Shown here: positions 32,301 to 41,166 of the stretch, piece after piece
Numbering within the stretch: the stretch's first letter is position 1
Layout of the letters: the number at the start of each line of letters is the position of its first letter
From: Mantamonas sphyraenae
Lineage: Eukaryota; CRuMs; Mantamonadidae
Length of the DNA: 64,000 nt
NCBI GenBank assembly: GCA_026936335.1
Contig: JAPMXV010000030.1
Span: forward strand, 124,001 to 188,000
Reading direction: 5' to 3'
Notes under the pieces: generated by a model
Seen by the model: the letters and a program-made list of their open reading frames with translations, nothing else
Database searches by the model: none
Told to the model about the DNA's origin: nothing
Translations under genes and position numbers: made by a program

Positions 32301-34748
32301 GTGGAACGAGTGATGGGACTGGCGGGAACAGCCACGACCGTGGCACGTGGGAGTATTCAGGACGCAGCGGACAGCAGGATGTCTGAGAGCCAACGCCACG
32401 AATTGGAAGCAGTCCTGGTCGACACTCACAGCAGCTTTGTTAAAGCACGGGAGCGCTTGTACGGAGTGTTGTGCGCCCATATTGCGAGTCCATACTACAA
32501 CGGCCTGGAGCTTGAGAAGCAGCGTCAGCAACTCGAGAATCTGCTGGCTGAGGGGTCAGCTGCACGTCAGATGAGGACCATGTGGAACCTTGCGACCAGA
32601 CACTGGACGTCATCGGTGAAGAGAATGGTATGCGATGCTGTGCCGGAGCTCCCGCGGAAGCTGACAGAGGTGGCATGCGCATACGTGTCGGGGATGTCAC
32701 TCGCAGCATGGAAGAAGAGGGTGAAAGCAGAGGAGGTCGAGGAGGTGGACGACGATGGAGAACCGGAAGCGGACCAGGATAACGAGCACGATCGAGATGA
32801 GGACCAAGACCAGGACCATGAAGATGAAGAGGCGCATGTGGTTGCGCAGCAGCAGCAGATGGACTGGAGGACGCAGCTGCAGCCGCTGAAGGACAAGGTG
32901 AGCAAGGTCGTGGCTGGCTCGCCTTTGCTCTCAAAGGCAAAGGAGGACGAGAAGAACCAGGCCCGTGTCGCGTCCTACATCTGTCTGCTCAAATTGGAGG
33001 CTGAGCAATGTGGCCACGCTGTCCAGCTTGTACCTCGCCCACGCGCGACTGCACGCTGTACGGTTTCGGTATCGGGGTACGATCTAAAGTTTAAGCTGTT
33101 TCGGGTCGCGTACAACTTTCTGAAGCACTTGAGTACGAGGGAAGGCGAAGCAGCAGCAGCAGCAGCAGCAGCCGCCACCGCGATCATCGAGACGTTGCCC
33201 TGGGATGAGCGAGCAAAGTCAAACGTGCTCGCTCGCCAGCTCAACCAGCTTATTGTGGACCACGCTGCTGTTCTGTGCCCAGGTTCACAGCGTGCACTGG
33301 AGAGGATCAAAGGGCGAACACATGTCGGCATGTTGAGAACGGAAGCTGGATGGGCAGCCCACCGGGGTGACCTTGTAAACGCAGTCACCATGCTCGTTCC
33401 ACCGGGGCTCTGGAACTCAGACACAGGGCAGGAGACTCGAGGGCAGGGGATCACCCTCGGTGGCAACGACGGCCGATCGATCTATCAAACTGTCTACGCC
33501 CCGCATAGCCTGGCTGTTGGAGCCCGTCGAAAGCTGAAAGGGGCTCAGGGCTGCGTGGCAGCATCAGACGTCGACGAGGCACTGCGTGTCGCATGTGTCC
33601 GTGTTGGGTTCGACGCGAAGGGTCGGGTGCGGGATCTATCGTGGTTCCACGTCATGCATATGGCGAGCCTCTTTTATCAAGCGTACGGCAGAGCGGCCAT
33701 GCCCAAGCTGGAGCAGTGGTTTGAAGAGTCTGGTGTCGACGAGAGCAGCCTTACAGCCGCCATGCAGCACCTAGGTGCGGAGTGCAAGCCATCGCAAACT
33801 TCTGCTGGCAAGCGCACTGGAATCTTGCTTGAGTCAGACAAACAGGTGGCCCGTACACTAGGGCAGAACGATTTGTGGACGCCTGCTGGTATACCTGTAA
33901 TCGGGATGGACCCCAACGTTGACTGCACCAGCTGCGTCGCTGTCTTTCACCACAACAAGATGTCAGCGACACTCGATCGCGACAATGTTCTGCACGTGGA
34001 CGCAGGTATCTACTTTTCATTGCCAACACCATCTTACAGACACATGCTGCGGACCAGTCAGCTCAGGAAGAAGCAGAACGTACTGTCCCAGGCTGCCACG
34101 GAAGCAGTCAGAAGATGCAGAGAGTCATCAGCAGCAGCGGCGTCCTCCCGACGTACGCTACGATCCAACGCACGATCATCATCCTCCTCCTCATCATCAT
34201 CACCATCATCATCTGCTTCTTCTACCCCGACATGGCAAGAACTGAACCAAGCAAAGCGGGAAGAGTTTGCAAAGGCAGACAAGAACGTCGTCGACGCGCA
34301 TCACTACGAGCACCGCAAGCTCCGCAACAGGTACCTTGCTGGCATCTCGGCCTCCATCTCGGACATCGACAGGCTGTCGCAGCAGCGCTCCCTGCTTGCC
34401 TTTGGCAACGGACGCTTCAGCGCGCGTGTGCCTCTGGCTGATGTGAAGAGGCACCTGAGCCGAACCCACACGGTCGTGGTCACACGCGAGGCGTACACCT
34501 CTGCTCTGTGCCGCGAGTGTGGACACCAGGTGACCCTGAGTCCCAAGTCATACACAAGACGCGGTTGTAGCCGGAGATGGTGGGACTGCGCACGCTGCGA
34601 ACGCTGGGCGCAGCACAAGGACACGGACGCCGCAGTGACCATCGCCACCCTGTTGGTGCTGGCCATCTCGGGCGTGGACAGGAAGACTCACACAAAGCTG
34701 TCATCGAGGAGGTGGCGCAAGCAACGGGCGCAACTGCGCAAGAAGTAA
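29313..34748 (+). CDS. Giant Fanzor (eukaryotic TnpB-like, RNA-guided endonuclease family)
   Basis: One uninterrupted frame of 1,811 residues from the first in-frame ATG. The C-terminal ~280 residues carry the TnpB/Fanzor nuclease. RuvC-I is VIGMDPNVDCTSCVAVF with catalytic Asp1533. A Ser-rich insert follows, then a long helix (REEFAKADKNVVDAHHYEHR) and LLAFGNGRFSARVP. Next is TREAYTSALCRECG, with Glu1726 in the position of the relocated RuvC-II Glu of Fanzors. A zinc ribbon follows with Cys1733, Cys1736, Cys1759 and Cys1762. RuvC-III is HKDTDAAVTIATL with Asp1770. Residues ~980-1530 are helical and probably hold the REC/wedge region. Residues 1-980 are unrecognised, with a duplicated acidic segment encoded at 31.14-31.42 kb and basic stretches near the N-terminus. 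Family members cut DNA guided by a transposon-encoded RNA and occur in eukaryotic mobile elements and giant viruses. No transposase partner is visible nearby. Confidence 0.88.
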   Translation: MDTDIEVEPESEWVSSSWHTVKPRRPTRQRSKHRFVRTTFLDDIRTDQARQMYTALKTGESTPKQKKQPKRWAQARVQYPEQTEFLHHISTTKCQASPTLLRRAKEARKRFTTQVWPFLKQTRRSRSRRNDDLCWLSISHLLKASLIHGGRVYAMSEYALCIEVARKGDACECTLAAARLSAKEVARYVGKHFGRTYSARMIGRTSDSCPSFHVKPGHANASVASEASTAKRAKPYGQAGARVPLPAPKPATLGDYNAVVLTNAGNALDRQLDVNSSGDDIVEALARMSTEGMTTYVPLECTNPPEGRPVRTWSFVSAAFAETATLAKLVRSVRPLVQRFADDIEVAGFDHFILGGVEDGSAKEGSVEEAGMDLVVAAIQAIPASFRQELDAHVHTYTKKHRLRGLYETLRSADNDRVSISDDGNVWVDQRLCVWATDDANLCAIQHAADALVVGADACALMARGVRCGWCRQDNWNEYLAGNTVDLRAVHVGNDSTNARFFTYALLGGTCAGAIVQRAPVGLLQYHHERICDCVQRVAEQQQKWCVQNAVDQIIHSNVQASTLEPTAPACGRASDDQIKDARSGMVEQVTLLAETLGVQIDDERENDVTMDEDAFAKAYRVWKADASADDEDVQTVEVDQVADDAVESGMETEDLENGVQDVQDEEAFVKAWEADGRAGAEEEDLENEVESDEMQTEDMQEAHAMPSTREDTYATSSAHSAGELRPAMSDDSGGLRLALASVRPAMRTRTSTQLKYVMRQLCADYSLASSVDKLMELARNTRVPEHKPNQTAPAPPPGPSIALRDGVVNARTYTIRVDSDDGRMSDIVDAFAAQGRLQLGAQERASLDHAIERQTELQEEIEKAKKKAKRYDNMQQFEQAVEQKREELLADVEAGRLDSCSNSDEVETLCDSMLAKGTYLKGRLAKLLCGKDVCYVQESSKEDNEDEIDEARTAERESFYKLGRKVAALLNDSRPTEEQALSGVYGMHDGRGQGGVERVMGLAGTATTVARGSIQDAADSRMSESQRHELEAVLVDTHSSFVKARERLYGVLCAHIASPYYNGLELEKQRQQLENLLAEGSAARQMRTMWNLATRHWTSSVKRMVCDAVPELPRKLTEVACAYVSGMSLAAWKKRVKAEEVEEVDDDGEPEADQDNEHDRDEDQDQDHEDEEAHVVAQQQQMDWRTQLQPLKDKVSKVVAGSPLLSKAKEDEKNQARVASYICLLKLEAEQCGHAVQLVPRPRATARCTVSVSGYDLKFKLFRVAYNFLKHLSTREGEAAAAAAAAATAIIETLPWDERAKSNVLARQLNQLIVDHAAVLCPGSQRALERIKGRTHVGMLRTEAGWAAHRGDLVNAVTMLVPPGLWNSDTGQETRGQGITLGGNDGRSIYQTVYAPHSLAVGARRKLKGAQGCVAASDVDEALRVACVRVGFDAKGRVRDLSWFHVMHMASLFYQAYGRAAMPKLEQWFEESGVDESSLTAAMQHLGAECKPSQTSAGKRTGILLESDKQVARTLGQNDLWTPAGIPVIGMDPNVDCTSCVAVFHHNKMSATLDRDNVLHVDAGIYFSLPTPSYRHMLRTSQLRKKQNVLSQAATEAVRRCRESSAAAASSRRTLRSNARSSSSSSSSSPSSSASSTPTWQELNQAKREEFAKADKNVVDAHHYEHRKLRNRYLAGISASISDIDRLSQQRSLLAFGNGRFSARVPLADVKRHLSRTHTVVVTREAYTSALCRECGHQVTLSPKSYTRRGCSRRWWDCARCERWAQHKDTDAAVTIATLLVLAISGVDRKTHTKLSSRRWRKQRAQLRKK

Positions 34749-34781
34749 GAGTGAATCGAACAATCGCACAAAACAACACAG

Positions 34782-34787
34782 AATAAA
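34782..34787 (+). terminator. Poly(A) signal of the Fanzor gene
   Basis: A canonical AATAAA lies 33 nt after the Fanzor stop codon, followed by a GC-rich GGCGGGCGGGGCG stretch. It suits 3' end formation of the Fanzor mRNA before the palindromic segment at 34815. Confidence 0.5.
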
Positions 34788-34814
34788 GGCGGGCGGGGCG
34801 ACGGGCGGGTGACG

Positions 34815-34908
34815 GCAGGGATTTGCGACCGACTACCATCGAAAGGATGGATTTTTATTGTTTTTCAACAAAGCACAGCAGTGTTCACGGTCGGTCGCAA
34901 AGGCCTGC
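34815..34908. ncRNA. Strongly self-complementary segment; candidate Fanzor guide-RNA scaffold or element terminus
   Basis: TTTGCGACCGAC (34822-34833) is the exact reverse complement of GTCGGTCGCAAA (34890-34901). Past a 2x2 internal loop the pairing resumes (GCAGG 34815-34819 with CCTGC 34904-34908), giving 17 base pairs. The 56-nt interior holds two more perfect hairpins: CCATC-GAAAG-GATGG and TTGTT-TTTC-AACAA. The segment starts 66 nt after the Fanzor stop and ends 50 nt before the MAP2K ATG. Guide RNAs of TnpB/Fanzor systems usually map at the 3' end of the nuclease gene, so this is a reasonable candidate. It could equally be a transposon end, or structure in the MAP2K 5'UTR. Strand and RNA ends are unknown. 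Confidence 0.45.
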
Positions 34909-34958
34909 TCATCGGTACGGTTGCACGGCACCTCCCAACCAAACATTGCTCCCCGGCC

Positions 34959-36977
34959 ATGCCCAGCAAGCTGAAAAGACCCGGGTTCAACCTACACATA
35001 TCCACGGGTGTGGGCAACGACGACATGCTGTCTCCACAGCCGTCGTCGTCGTCACCCACCACGGAGGAGGGCCCCGGGTTTGGCAGCAGCAGCAACAGCA
35101 ACACGACGACCACGACGACGGGCCAGGGCCACAAGCGCACCAAGTCCAAGTCGAAGATGTCTGCACGTGCCAAGGGTCTGACCATCACCACGGTACACTC
35201 GGAGCCCATCCGGGACACGAGTGGCGGCAGTGGCAGCGCAGGAGGCCTGGTGACCATCAACAGCTTCGACGACGACGGCAGTGGCGACGTCAAACGTAGC
35301 TACTCCTTGTATGTGTGTGCGATGGCGTGTGGCGTGCGAGGCTGTGCCACTGGGTGTGTGGATGGGTGTGACACGGCCGCAGGCAAGGCGGATAAAAAAC
35401 GAGCGTGGGGACGAAGAGGGATCTGTGTGTGTGAGCCGAGAGTTCCACCGCCCACATTCTGACTCGGACGCAAACGCGGGCACACAGGTCAAACTCGGGC
35501 ACATTCAAGCAGGGAGAGCTGACAATCAACCAACAGGGGATCATGATGGGTGGAGAGACGCCTGTGACTCGGCACAAGCGCAGTAGCAGCGTGGATGTGA
35601 ACGAGTTGGAAGGAGGCGGCTTCTCCAGCGGCAGCAGCGATCTGCTCACAACTCCGTGCGTTTCCCTTTTGCCACATGCTTGCCTGTTCCTTTTTGCCCA
35701 AAGGGCCCATGTGCCTGTCCAGACCCGCTTACACCTGTGAGTCTCGTCGTCGCTCCTGTGCACCCACATTCTCTCTACACACAGCACGGAAGAGGGCAGG
35801 CCTTCAAGCAGCAGCAGTGTGCGCTCGACCAGCAGCAGCACGTCCGAGTCATCGCAGGCCGCAGCGGCCAAGCGAGAGGAGGAACTGAGGTTGATGAGTG
35901 AAATGACCCTGGACGATATCGAACAGGGCCCTGTGGTCGGACGCGGCGCAGGTGGAATGGTGAAAAAGGCCACCCACATCCCCACCGGCCGCCAGTTTGC
36001 TCTCAAGGTCAGTCGCCTTGCACGGGACATCGGACATGCACACGCGCACGAGGATGCGTTTGCATGCACCGTACCATTCCACGCAGCCCTGGGCTCACAC
36101 CACCCGCCGCCACTGTGCCTATGCCCACCCGCAGATCATTGCTCTCGACGTAGGTGAGGAGCAAATCCGCAAACAGATCATGAACGAGCTCAAGACACTG
36201 TGGAACAGCGACTGCAACGAGATCATCGAATTCTATCACGCCTTTTACTCGGAGGGCAACATTCACATTGCACTGGAGTACATGGACGGCGGCTCGCTGC
36301 TGGACATGCTCAAGCTGGCGGGCAAGATCCCAGAGCACATTCTGAGTGCCATGACACGCAAGGTGCTCACCGGTTTGTTCCATCTGCACAAAAGCAGGCA
36401 CACCATCCACAGGGACCTCAAGCCGTCCAACGTCTTGCTCAACTCGAACGGGGACGTGAAGCTGGCGGACTTTGGCGTGAGCGGCCAGCTGGCATCGACA
36501 CTATGCAAGGCACAGTCATTTGTGGGCACGGCGACATACATGTCACCCGAACGCATCCGGGCCAAAGAGTACTCGTACGACGCCGACATCTGGAGCCTGG
36601 GCCTGATGACCATCGAGCTGGCCACAGGCCGTTTCCCATACCCTCCCGAGGGCGAGAAGATCGCCAGCTTCTTTGATCTCCTCGACTACATTGTAGAAAA
36701 GCCCGAGCCGAGTCTGAGTGTGGACGACGGCTACTCGGACGATCTGGTAGACTTTGTACAGCAGTGCCTGCAGAAGGAGCGAGAGCAGCGGGCGTCGTCG
36801 GCGGAGCTGCTTGCACACCCATTCATCACCAAGTACGAAGAGGGTGGCGACGAGACTCTGCGCACGTGGGTCATCGATTGCATCGAAGAAAAGCAGCGTA
36901 AGGAGGCGCAGAAGCTGGACGAACTCCGTTCGGGTCTGGGCAGCCGCATCAAGGGCCTGCGCAAGGCCAAGCGATGA
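34959..36977 (+). CDS. MAP kinase kinase (MAP2K/MEK family)
   Basis: Exons 34959-35308, 35488-35655, 35785-36007 and 36135-36977, all phases consistent, 527 residues. A disordered Ser/Thr-rich N-terminus precedes SGTFKQGELTINQQG, a motif typical of plant and protist MKKs. The kinase starts at MTLDDIEQGPVVGRGAGGMV, with the beta3 Lys in RQFALK, HRDLKPSNVLLN, DFGVSGQL, and MSPERI. The activation loop reads ASTLCKAQSFVGTATYMSPE, so the phospho-sites are spaced S/T-x5-S/T as in plants rather than S-x3-S as in animals. The Gly-rich loop reads GRGAGGMV. A C-terminal basic tail follows the helix. The protein should phosphorylate a MAPK on the TxY loop. Its ATG lies only ~50 nt after the palindromic segment. 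Confidence 0.93.
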
Positions 36978-37083
36978 GTGGTGTGCGATCGACGTGAATG
37001 AATGTCGTGTGCACAAGCCACAAGCAAGAGAGAAGGGAATGCAGTGAGCGAGAGAGCAGGGGTGCAAGTGTTGCATTGCAAAC

Positions 37084-38539
37084 TCAGTCGTCCTTTTCGT
37101 CGTCAGAGCGGATATCCTTCTCGAGTTCGCCAGCCTGGATGGCATCGGCAACCATGTTGATGATGAGGTAGAACCAGTAGAGGTGGAGGCAGAGGAGGAC
37201 GCCAAAGAGGGGCACAGAGGCACGGACGGTGTTGTGGACGTAGTAGCCCTCCTCCTCGATGATGGCCATGCCGTGCTTCATGATGTCGGGGCTAATGGTC
37301 CAGTACGACCAGACGACACCCGGGAAAATAATGAGGCGGGACACGAGGAAGCTGAGGGCAAAGATGGCAAAGAAGGCGTCCTGGCTCTTGTGCTTGGCGT
37401 AGTGGATGACCTTGGTCATGTAGAGGAAGATGTCGGCAAAGTCGTGGAGCATGACGACAATGATGCCGTAGTAGGTGTAGTTCCACAGCAGAGCGGCGCC
37501 GATGAGGTAGGCGGTGACAATGTGGTGGAGCATCATGGCGGGAAAGTCCTTGCGCTTGTCCTCGACCAGCAGGACAATCATGGCTTGCACTGCACAGAGG
37601 TGATGAGGAGACAGGTGGGGGGTTGTGGTATACGCGTGAGTAGGGCATCGGGGACAGGACAAATCTCACACGGCGGCAGAGGACGGGCGCTGTGCAAGGA
37701 GACGCAATTGCCAATCGACGCCGAGAAACTTCCTCGCACGCGAGAACGCGCACTGCACGTACAGTAGAAGCCAACCTGAAAGATCATGTAGATCTTGATG
37801 CCCTGGGTGAGGTCACGGAACGGGTACTGCTCCCACAGCGAAGCCAGGGGCCATTCGAACCAGCCGTTCTGTTGCGTTTCGGAGTGTTTTTCGCGCGTGG
37901 AGAGTGTGAGGCGTTTGTTGCTTGCGCAGTGTGCAAACGCGGACACGAGAAAACTGAAGCAATGGCAATGGGAACATGTGCCTGCGATCAAGACTGCGTG
38001 CAAGCATGGGGGTCCAGGGCATCCAACGTACAGAGATGACGAGGTAGAGCCCAGTGGAGAAGACGGGCAGGTAGTAAAGGAAGAACCATCCCGCTTCGCA
38101 CCCCTTGACAAGCGTGCGCTGCTTCTTGATGCCCACCATCTTGAGGAACGGCTGCGTGGGCGTGCGCGCATGTGTGTAAGGGTGGTGGTGTGTGTGGTCA
38201 CGAGATGGTGGTGTGTGAGCGCGGAGCCATGGTGCGGTGGAAAACCTGAGGGCTCCACCCGCGATCTCCCCGTGAGACAATCGACGTCTGCAGGCGCAGC
38301 ACAGACGCAGTCAAACGCACAGTGATGACAAACTTGAAGGCAACCGAGCGAACAACCAGGAGGACAAGAGCACACAGGAAAATGGGCAGCAGATCCTTGA
38401 AACCACTGCGGTAGTACCCTGGACGACCCTCAATCGGGTAGCTGAGGCGGAAAAAGTCCATCAGCTCCACCTCTGCGATGCGTGACTGCAGGTACTCGCT
38501 AAAAGGCGACGAGTAGTACCAGATCTGAGTGTCGGACAT
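37084..38539 (-). CDS. Ceramide synthase (LAG1/TLC domain)
   Basis: Minus-strand exons 38539-38321, 38151-38032, 37868-37763 and 37589-37084, 316 residues. About six to seven transmembrane helices are visible. The TLC/Lag1 motif is well kept: DKRKDFPAMMLHHIVTAYLI with the essential His-His pair, and VMLHDFADIFLYMTKVIHYA with the second conserved His-Asp and Asp. The enzyme joins fatty acyl-CoA to a sphingoid base in the ER membrane. The C-terminus ends in an acidic tail (DIRSDDEKDD), similar to that of yeast and animal ceramide synthases, where it is phosphorylated by CK2. No homeobox-like insert is visible, as in fungal and plant forms. It lies head-to-tail with Beclin 1 (89 bp) and convergent with the MAP2K. 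Confidence 0.93.
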
Positions 38540-38628
38540 GGACAGTGATTTGGGATTTTGGGTGTGTGGGACGGCGCGGCCGTTTGGTTCTTTCATTGGC
38601 CATTGCATGTAGTGTGCTCCGTGTTTGT

Positions 38629-40043
38629 TCACCGCGCTGCCATCCAGGTGACCAGCCACTTGAGGTCGGTGAGCATGTACTTGAGAGCCTTTGTCCACTG
38701 CTCCTCGCTGCTGGTGGACAACTTGACGCTGAGTTTCATGATCTTGTCTTCGTCGATGGCGTAGGGCAGCTTGAAGGAGGAGTCGAGGCTGCTGGCGTAC
38801 GATGCAAACTCATCGACGCAGGAGAGGAACCAATGCATGGCTGTGTCGTAGCGGCGCGACCACATAAACTTGCTGATGCCCAGCGAGTCGCTGCCGTACA
38901 GTTCGTATGTGTTCTTTTCGTCGTCCACCTTGGCCATTTTCGAGGACGAGCCGAGCGGGATCAGGCGATAGCGCTGGAACTCGTACTCGCACTGGCTGGC
39001 GAGGGTGTACAGAAGCAGCACGGTTTGGCCCCAGGCGGCGTTGAGTTCGTTCCAGTCGACGTTCACCGACGGCAGCCGCCCCAGCCGGAAGCCGTTGATG
39101 GTGCCAAAATGGCCGTCGTGCCAGATGTGGAATGTGTCGTTGAAGATGTTTGTGCGCCGGAGCTTCTCCAGCTGCATGCCCACGCTGTCCAACCGCGTGC
39201 GTACGCAATCCCGAGCCTCTTGGCTTTCGTGCAGGTGCATCTGGAACTCGTTGTAGTCGTTCCAGTACTGATTTTCAATCTCCTCCAGCTCAGCTTGCTC
39301 TTCCTGTGCGTCGTGAGGTGTGCGTGGGTCAGTGGTCAGTGTTTGCAGGGACGTACACGAGAGAGGGTGGAACGACGCGACCATCCTTTCCCCGCCCACA
39401 GCACACGTGGGAGAACGGGAATGTGACGGCGACCCATGGTACACATGGAAGCCGCACTCACCTCGAGTTTGCTCAGTTCTGTGTTGAGCGCACGGCGTTC
39501 CTTCTCCACATTGCGCAGCTGTTCCATGAGTTTGGCCTCTTCGGCAGCGGCGGCGGCCATTTCCTTTTCAAACTCCTCCTCGCTGGTGGACTGGAACTGG
39601 AGAGACTCGAGCTCGCTGAGGTACTGTCCATACACAGCACGCTCCTGGTCGGTTTCGCTGAGGCGCTTCTCGAGCTCTTCGAGGAGCAGGTCGCAGCACT
39701 CGTTGCACAGTGGCAGGTCGAGGTCACACTTGTCGGCCACAATGTCAAACAGCTGCAGTGCGAGGTATCTGCTGCGAGCATCGTCGTTCTCGCTGGTCTT
39801 GCCAGCCGTGGACGCCACGTTACCCGTTTCCATGAGTGCGCTGTTGCTGCTGGCGGCTTCTCCCTCTTCCTCGCTGCTGCCGCTTCCCTGCTGCTCCTGT
39901 TCGCCCTGGTCCTCGCCCTCGCCTGAGGTTTCTTGCTGCATCAGCTTGATGCCGGCAAACTCTTGGCCTTGCAGCGACAGAAAGTCGTTGTCCACCTCCA
40001 AGAGGGCCGAGCATCGTTGGCACGAGAACGCGCCGCTGTTCAT
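38629..40043 (-). CDS. BECN1: Beclin 1 / ATG6
   Basis: Two minus-strand exons, 40043-39462 and 39303-38629, 418 residues. The N-terminus has the CxxC of Beclin (FSCQRCSALLEVD). An acidic Ser/Glu/Gln linker follows, then a coiled coil (residues ~150-225) and the evolutionarily conserved domain: TNIFNDTFHIWHDGHFGTIN, GFRLGRLPSVNVDWNELNAA, WGQTVLLLYTLASQCEYEFQ, RYRLIPLGSSSKM, and a final membrane-touching segment WTKALKYMLTDLKWLVTW. It is the Vps30/Atg6 subunit of class III PI3-kinase complexes that start autophagy and direct endosomal sorting. The BH3-like segment of animals is not evident. The ATG lies 65 bp from the left arm of the P2 inverted repeat. Confidence 0.95.
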
Positions 40044-40107
40044 GGTGGACGGATGGCTTGGCAGAATGTGCGCACGGCGCGGAGTGAGGGTGTCACGCAA
40101 AACACGA

Positions 40108-41076
40108 CATGAGCGAGGGTGGCGAGGTGTTGTTTTGAGTGTTGGTGAATGTGGTGAGACGTGGCGAGTGCGCCGCAGCTGGCAGCACAAAACAAACAGA
40201 ACAAGAAAGTAGGTGACCATACGTGGGACGACGTAGTGCGGTGTGCGTGTGTATGATGGGCCAAGTGTGCAGTCACATGCCACGTGGTGTGTGCATACAC
40301 GTGCACGTGTGTGTCTGGAGGGAGAAAGAGCAGAAGCGCAATGTGGGGAGCGGCGGGTGCTTTCTGTGAACTTTTTCCCAGAGGCAGCTTTGCCGGGCGG
40401 CAGGGACTGGAGGAGGAGGCAGTGGGAAAGGGGACGCAGACGAGAGGATGGGAGGGGAAGAGACGTATGTGTGTGGACACAAGCTGACGCGTGCGTGTGT
40501 GTGTGTGGCGTGGAAATGGGCGCGGTTTCACAGTGAAGGTGATTGCAGCATACCTCCTGGCCGCCATGAACGGCACCCCCGACGAGGCCAAGGTCAAGTC
40601 GATCCTGGAGAGCGTGGGCGCATCTGTGGATGGTGAGTGACGTGGGAGGGTGTGAGGCAAGAGGGAGCAGGCGTGTGTGCGTGTGTGTCGTGTGGGAGGG
40701 CGAAATGTGCCGTGGTGCATGCACGAGCGTCCGGCGCCCTCTCGCTCAGAGCGCCGGACAGGGGTGTAGAAGGCCGTGTGAGATAGGCGGTGTCGACGAT
40801 GGAAAACACACAGCATACTCACACGCACTCGGATACGCAACAGACGCTGCTCTGTCCAAGCTGATGGAGGAGACCGCCGGCAAGAGCGTGCAGGAGCTGC
40901 TGGACGCTGGCCGCGAGAAGATGCAGGCTGTGCCCTCCGGCGGTGTCGGTGGCGGTGCCGCCTCGGCTGGTGCTGCCGCTGCCGGTGGCGCCGCTGCCGG
41001 TGGTGACGACGACGAAGACAAGAGCTCCAGCGAGTCCGAGTCCGACGACGACATGGGATTCTCTCTCTTCGATTAA
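40108..41076 (+). repeat. Left arm of a ~1-kb inverted duplication carrying ribosomal protein P2
   Basis: This arm matches the reverse complement of 44963-45957. Similarity starts at CATGAGCGAGGGTGGCGAGG just beyond the Beclin start and ends exactly at the P2 stop codon (GATTAA). The coding exons look identical; intron 1 differs by a few bases and short indels; the 3' half of intron 2 (from ~40718) is unrelated between the arms. Confidence 0.9.
40209..41076 (+). CDS. RPLP2: 60S acidic ribosomal protein P2, copy A
   Basis: The predicted protein has 110 residues, the normal family length. It reads MKVIAAYLLAAMNGTPDEAK, then SILESVGASVD, DAALSKLMEETAGKSVQELL, an Ala/Gly hinge, and the acidic tail DDDMGFSLFD that recruits elongation factors. 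The start codon appears split: exon 1 ends with A at 40209 (donor GTAGGT) and exon 2 starts TGAAG at 40534 (acceptor TTCACAG). Exon 2 is 40534-40632 and exon 3 is 40844-41076. P2 forms the ribosomal stalk with P1 and P0. The 5' end of exon 1 is not determined. Intron 2 contains a perfect 9-bp palindrome, GTCCGGCGC/GCGCCGGAC, at 40729-40759, present only in this copy. Confidence 0.9.
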
Positions 41077-41166
41077 TTCGTTGCGAGGAAAATGCAATCC
41101 AGTGCACCCAACACCCACCATTCGGTGCGTTTATTGATGGCCAGGTCTTGCTTCTATCATATTGTG

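Noticed and set aside
34822-34901. Palindrome as the right terminal inverted repeat with a left partner
   Set aside because: I searched 28,577-29,312 for TTTGCGACCGAC or its complement and found only a weak GGTCGCCAAAA resemblance at 28,846, not enough for a TIR.
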